From Blumeriella jaapii (lineage: Eukaryota > Ascomycota > Leotiomycetes > Helotiales > Drepanopezizaceae), in the NCBI GenBank assembly GCA_009599575.1, contig VWND01000009.1, positions 1-64,000 on the forward strand: a stretch of 64,000 bases of DNA. Reading direction: 5' to 3'. Both the position numbers and the translations under genes were made by a program. Below, piece by piece: positions 60,440 to 64,000 of this stretch. Position 1 is the stretch's first letter. The number at the start of each line of letters is the position of its first letter. The notes under the pieces are model-generated. The model made no database searches. It was not told the DNA's origin and saw only the letters and a list, made by a program, of their open reading frames with translations.

Positions 60440-60706
60440 TGTAAAACGGTGATACCTTGTATTAATGGAAGTTGGTAGTTTTAGCTATGGTCGAGGCATA
60501 AACCCCTCCGAGACCCCCTGCCATTGACTATTTTTAATAGGTATAAAAGCAAAGCACCCTCTTAAATAGTACCATAGGCACGCAGTCCAATTCATACCTT
60601 TATTTATTTTTCTTTTTCTTTTTTCAGTCTTTTCTAAGGATTTTCTAGATTATTTTACTTACCGATATATAGCCGTATTAATCTGGTTTTTTTATCTACT
60701 TTTATA
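60440..60706 (+). mobile_element. Gypsy-3 (I) 5' LTR
   Basis: 267 bp, TGTAAAACGGTGATACC to CTACTTTTATA. Preceded by AATAA (60435-60439), one half of the presumed target duplication. Confidence -1.
60542..60549 (+). promoter_or_regulatory. TATA box of Gypsy-3 LTR
   Basis: TATAAAAG, with AAAGCACCC shortly after. Conserved in the J LTR in reverse complement. Confidence -1.
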
Positions 60707-61282
60707 TTTGGTAATTTACGTAGAAATTCAAACTTCGGTGTTTCGTTTTTATACACTCGCCGATGCATTTCTCAAATTCACAATTAAAGTCGATTTCGAT
60801 ATTTCGCCATTACGGCTTAAAAAATTTTTTATATAATATTGTTCGCAGCTGTATTATATAAAAGACTTCTAATAGCTTTTTTTATTTTGCGCATAATTAT
60901 TAAATTACAAAAATGCAATATATTTTAAAAACGTTTGAAATTACGGTCAGGCAATCCTGAACCGTGCGAAATTTAAAGCGCGAAAATCGCTTTTTTATTT
61001 AAAAATAACAAATCGAATATTGGTTCGTATGCTTCGACCGCTGCGCTCGGCCTTTTTAAACTAGATTTCTTTTGGTTAAACGCCTGGCGAAAACTCAACC
61101 TTCTAATTTTACGCTTTGTAATTATAGCAATTACAATTTGCGGCTTTTTATTAAAAATAGTAAAAAAATGGCTATACGTGCATTGGCCTAAGCCACGGAA
61201 TATCGAAACCGTGAATTATACAGCAATATTATATTAATCCAGCCAATTTATTAAAAAACAAATTCTTTAATACGCTACCCAA
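60707..61282 (+). other. Gypsy-3 (I) leader
   Basis: 576 bp between the LTR and gag. The first bases TTTGGTAATTTACG may be the primer site (TGG start), matching no tRNA I can name. A stretch around 60960-61080 has GAACCGTGCGAAATTTAAAG and similar less decayed sequence. No ORF supported. Confidence -1.
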
Positions 61283-62760
61283 ATGTTTAGACGCAACCTT
61301 ATTTTATTTAATTTTTTCAAAAAACACAAAAATCTTTTTAATAGCTTTTTTATTAAAAACGATTTTTTTTATATTAAAAACCTTTAACTTACAATTCTAG
61401 AAAACATTTATTCGTTTAATTCAAACCTTACTAACACTTTTATTAATATTATAAATAACGACGCCTTCCGTTTTCTTATGCGAGACCGCATGCCCCTTTC
61501 TGGCTCCCCTGATGCATTTTTATTTAATGGCGCTAACGTTACCGATTTTATCGAAAAATATAAAAAAACCTGTAAAGATTTCGAAGTTTCCGAAATTGAA
61601 ATATTCGATAAACTTTTTCGCTATTATAATTTAATTATTAAAAATATTATCAAATCGATAAATAAATAAAAGGTTATTAAGGCTCGAGACTAGCGTAAGC
61701 TAGTTAAAGCTTTAAAATCGAAGTTTCGAAACCACGATCGCTAGCAAATTCGCGATATTATCGCTTTTTTTAAACAGTTTATTATAATAATTCGCTAAGC
61801 CAAAGAATTTAAAGCTTATTATCGTATTTATACGAGAGTTTCTAACGTTTTCGTTAACAAAAAAGTTTTAAGCGAGGTTGAGCAAAAAAAATTGTTTTTA
61901 TTTGGCCTTTCAATCAGCATTCGCAATAAAATTATTAAATATTTTAAAATTAATAAATAAAACTTTAAAACCTTCGATCAGTATTTCAAATTTATAAAAT
62001 TCGTTTTTAAACAAAACCAAAGCGAACGTATTATCGAAGTTATAAACCAAGAAAAATCTCTCTTTTCTATTTACAAAAAAAACGTGAAAGCTCTAGTGCA
62101 AAAATATGCCCAGCTATTAAAAGTTACCGAAATCGCTAAAAAACAGCTAATTATTATATTATTTAATCGTTCTGCAAAACCTATTAGCTTGGAAAAGCTT
62201 AATAAAAATATCGAAACTTTCGTATTAAAATTTACCGATATTAAGATTCAAGGATTTTAAAACAAAGTCGAAAATTTTATATAATAATAAAAAAAACTTT
62301 TTTACGTTAATTCGGATAATAAAAACGATTAAAATAGCTTTTATAATAATTATTTTTTTTAAAATGCGCGAAGCGATTAATTTCGCTAAGCCACCGTAAA
62401 AGTAATAGCTGCCCAGTAGCAATCTTTTTATGCTAGCGATCAAAATCAGCGAAACATTAATTATAATAACGATTATTAAAAGAAAAAAGAAAACCAACGC
62501 GGAAACCAAAATCGCGGCTATTAAAATAATAAAAGTAATTATCAAAAAAAACCCCGTGGCTTTAAATGCGAATTTTGTGATAACAAAGAAATTTACTGCG
62601 AAAAATCTTATATTTGCTTTAAATGCAAAGCATTTAATTTTTGTATAAATAATAATATTTGTTATATTAACAAATACGAAGCGATTTGCTTCGGACCGAC
62701 AAAAGCAGAAATAAGCTTTTTTAATAAAGCTGAAAATCAAAGCTGGTTAAACACTATTTA
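61283..62760 (+). pseudogene. Gypsy-3 (I) gag
   Basis: Begins at ATG 61283 (MFRRNLILFNFFKKH), in frame with the open piece at 61478, which reads MPLSGSPDAFLFNGANVTDF and IEKYKKTCKDFEVSE, the start of a fungal gypsy capsid. Continues with RKLVKALKSKFRNHDR, FKQFIIIIR and EFKAYYRIYTRVSNVFVNKKV, and LFGLSISIRNKIIKYF to ~62250, with stops at Trp/Gln sites. A Cys-rich region at 62570-62700 (FKCEFCDNKEIYCEKSYICF, CKAF) is probably the degraded zinc-knuckle region. Confidence -1.
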
Positions 62761-63560
62761 TTTAAAAATAAAAAGTACGGAATGGAACGACTGCTTAGAA
62801 AACAGAAAAATGCAAAAACGATTTTTATTAATAAAAAAGAAAATATCTCAGAAGGCGTATTAATTAAAAAAAAAATTCTTATTCCAAGCGTAAATAAAAT
62901 TTAAATATACGAATAAAAAACAAATACGTATATTGCTAATATAAATATCGCATTTGCAAATATTATAGTTGCATAATTAAATCAGCGAATTATAAAAAAG
63001 CAAAATGCTTTTGTTTTATTCGTCAAATCAATTGGTGTGAAAAAAAACGTCAGAATCGAAAAAGAAAAAGATTTTGGAATTCGAAAAAAAACCGATAAAA
63101 TCATTAAAAAAACGCTTATAATAAAAAAAATTAACGACGATATAAACGATATCGACACCGATATTTCGATTTAAATTATTCAGAAAGTACCAGCTTTTAA
63201 ACGCTTATTATTAATGCGAAGCGAAAAATAAATCGACAAATATATCAGCTCCGAAGCCGTCGACGAAGCTATTAAAAAAATTATAAAACAAAAAATTAAA
63301 TTGAAATTTAGCGATTTATTTAATACAAAAAAAAGATTCGACAAAATTATTAATAAACAAATCCCTATATTAAAAAGAAACGAAAAAGTTAAAATCATCC
63401 GAAAAAAAAACGATTTTAAATTGGAAAAAAACCAGAAAAAAATTTATAATACCGCAATTAATTTAGCCGATAAAAAAAAATCTTCGGAAAAAGTCAGCCT
63501 TTTAACTTTTGTTATAAAAACTTAAAAATCAAAACGACGAAACTGCTTTTATACGGCTAT
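62761..63560 (+). pseudogene. Gypsy-3 (I) spacer between gag and protease
   Basis: Lys-rich, polar sequence in one or two plus frames. 63301-63525 is open (KFSDLFNTKKRFDKIINKQI, NLADKKKSSEKVSLLTF). No conserved motif recognised. Opposite-strand ORFs here are shadows. Confidence -1.
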
Positions 63561-64000
63561 AAAAACGCTAAAAATAAAAATTATATTTGAAAAAAGTACG
63601 ACCGCCCTCGTTTTATTCGATAATAGAGCCGAAGTCAATTGTATAAACCAAAAAACAGCCGAAGCCAATAATATCCCGATTATTACCGACAAACGAATAA
63701 TTTATATTACCGTTAATAAAAACACGATTAAATTTAATAAAATTATACGAAATATAAAAATCGATATTAAAAATATTATTATTTATAAAAACTTTTTAAT
63801 AATAAAAAAATGCTTTTATTCTATTATTTTTGAAATGCTCTAAATTCTGAAAAGTTTCGTTAGTTTTAAATACACCGAGAACGGCCAAATAAAAGCCTTT
63901 TTTTAAAATTAAAACCGATTTTTTTAAAATCAAATTACCGTCGCCGGCGATAAAATCTTTTTAATCGACGTTTTATCGGAAAACGAATAGCCGGCTTTGG
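63561..64000 (+). pseudogene. Gypsy-3 (I) aspartic protease, cut by the window end
   Basis: FEKSTTALVLFDNRAEVNCI places the active site at ~63625, with DSG reading DNR. It is followed by QKTAEANNIPIITDKRI, YKNFLIIKKCFYSIIFEM and SFVSFKYTENGQIKAFF, the flap and C-terminal part of a retropepsin of the Gypsy type. The reading continues past the edge toward RT. Confidence -1.

Larger units (their letters stand above)
60440..64000 (+). mobile_element. Gypsy-3 copy I, 5' part, runs off the right edge
   Basis: 5' LTR, leader, gag, spacer and protease. The youngest layer of this stack (inside H, inside J, inside F, inside D). Same LTR family as J but opposite orientation. Confidence -1.

Noticed and set aside
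51895..60706. Single large element with terminal inverted repeats (DNA transposon-like)
   Set aside because: The inverted ends are LTRs of two Gypsy-3 copies; gag follows one and precedes nothing at the other, and Copia-2 starts in between with its own LTR and primer site.
62225..62740. 171-codon hydrophobic minus-strand ORF in Gypsy-3 I
   Set aside because: Shadow of the Lys/Asn-rich gag end on the plus strand.

Overview
This window looks like subtelomeric DNA from a filamentous ascomycete (Pezizomycotina). It is very AT-rich. Recognisable proteins are riddled with stop codons almost only where Gln or Trp (sometimes Arg) is expected, the mark of repeat-induced point mutation (RIP: C to T, mainly CpA to TpA). 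CpG stays common, which argues against simple CpG deamination. Short telomere-type TTAGGG motifs and a decayed RecQ-type telomere-linked helicase also fit a chromosome end. I find no intact host gene, no tRNA or rRNA gene and no CRISPR array.

Layout. (1) 1-4536: a RIP-ruined telomere-linked helicase on the minus strand, running off the left edge, with a G-rich minisatellite and a 26-bp AT repeat just upstream. (2) 5341-11730: two tandem satellites, a 206-bp unit and a ~188-bp unit. The second carries TTAGGGTTAG, a G-run and a hairpin in each unit. A short interstitial telomere repeat lies at 9531-9554. (3) 11731-64000: LTR retrotransposons inserted into one another, with most boundaries defined by 5-bp target duplications.

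I recognise six LTR families. Gypsy-1 (copies A, B, D; LTR ~413 bp; chromodomain). Gypsy-2 (E, G; LTR 263-297 bp). Gypsy-3 (I, J; LTR 267 bp). Gypsy-4 (K; LTR ~275 bp). Copia-1 (C1, F; LTR 302 bp). Copia-2 (H; LTR 186 bp). Order of insertion: D is the host. A and E went into D, and K into A. B went into E, and C1 into B. F went into D; G and J went into F; H into J; I into H. The outer halves of D, F, J, H and I lie beyond the right edge.

The most unusual content is in the space between pol and the 3' LTR. Copia-1 has a ~407-codon ORF on the antisense strand, present in both copies. Gypsy-1 also appears to have an antisense ORF there in two copies. Gypsy-3 copy J has a sense-strand ORF of ~1,090 codons in the position where env sits in env-bearing elements. 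I could not assign any of the three to a known family. Protein readings below treat RIP-type stops as decay; all coordinates of decayed genes are approximate.
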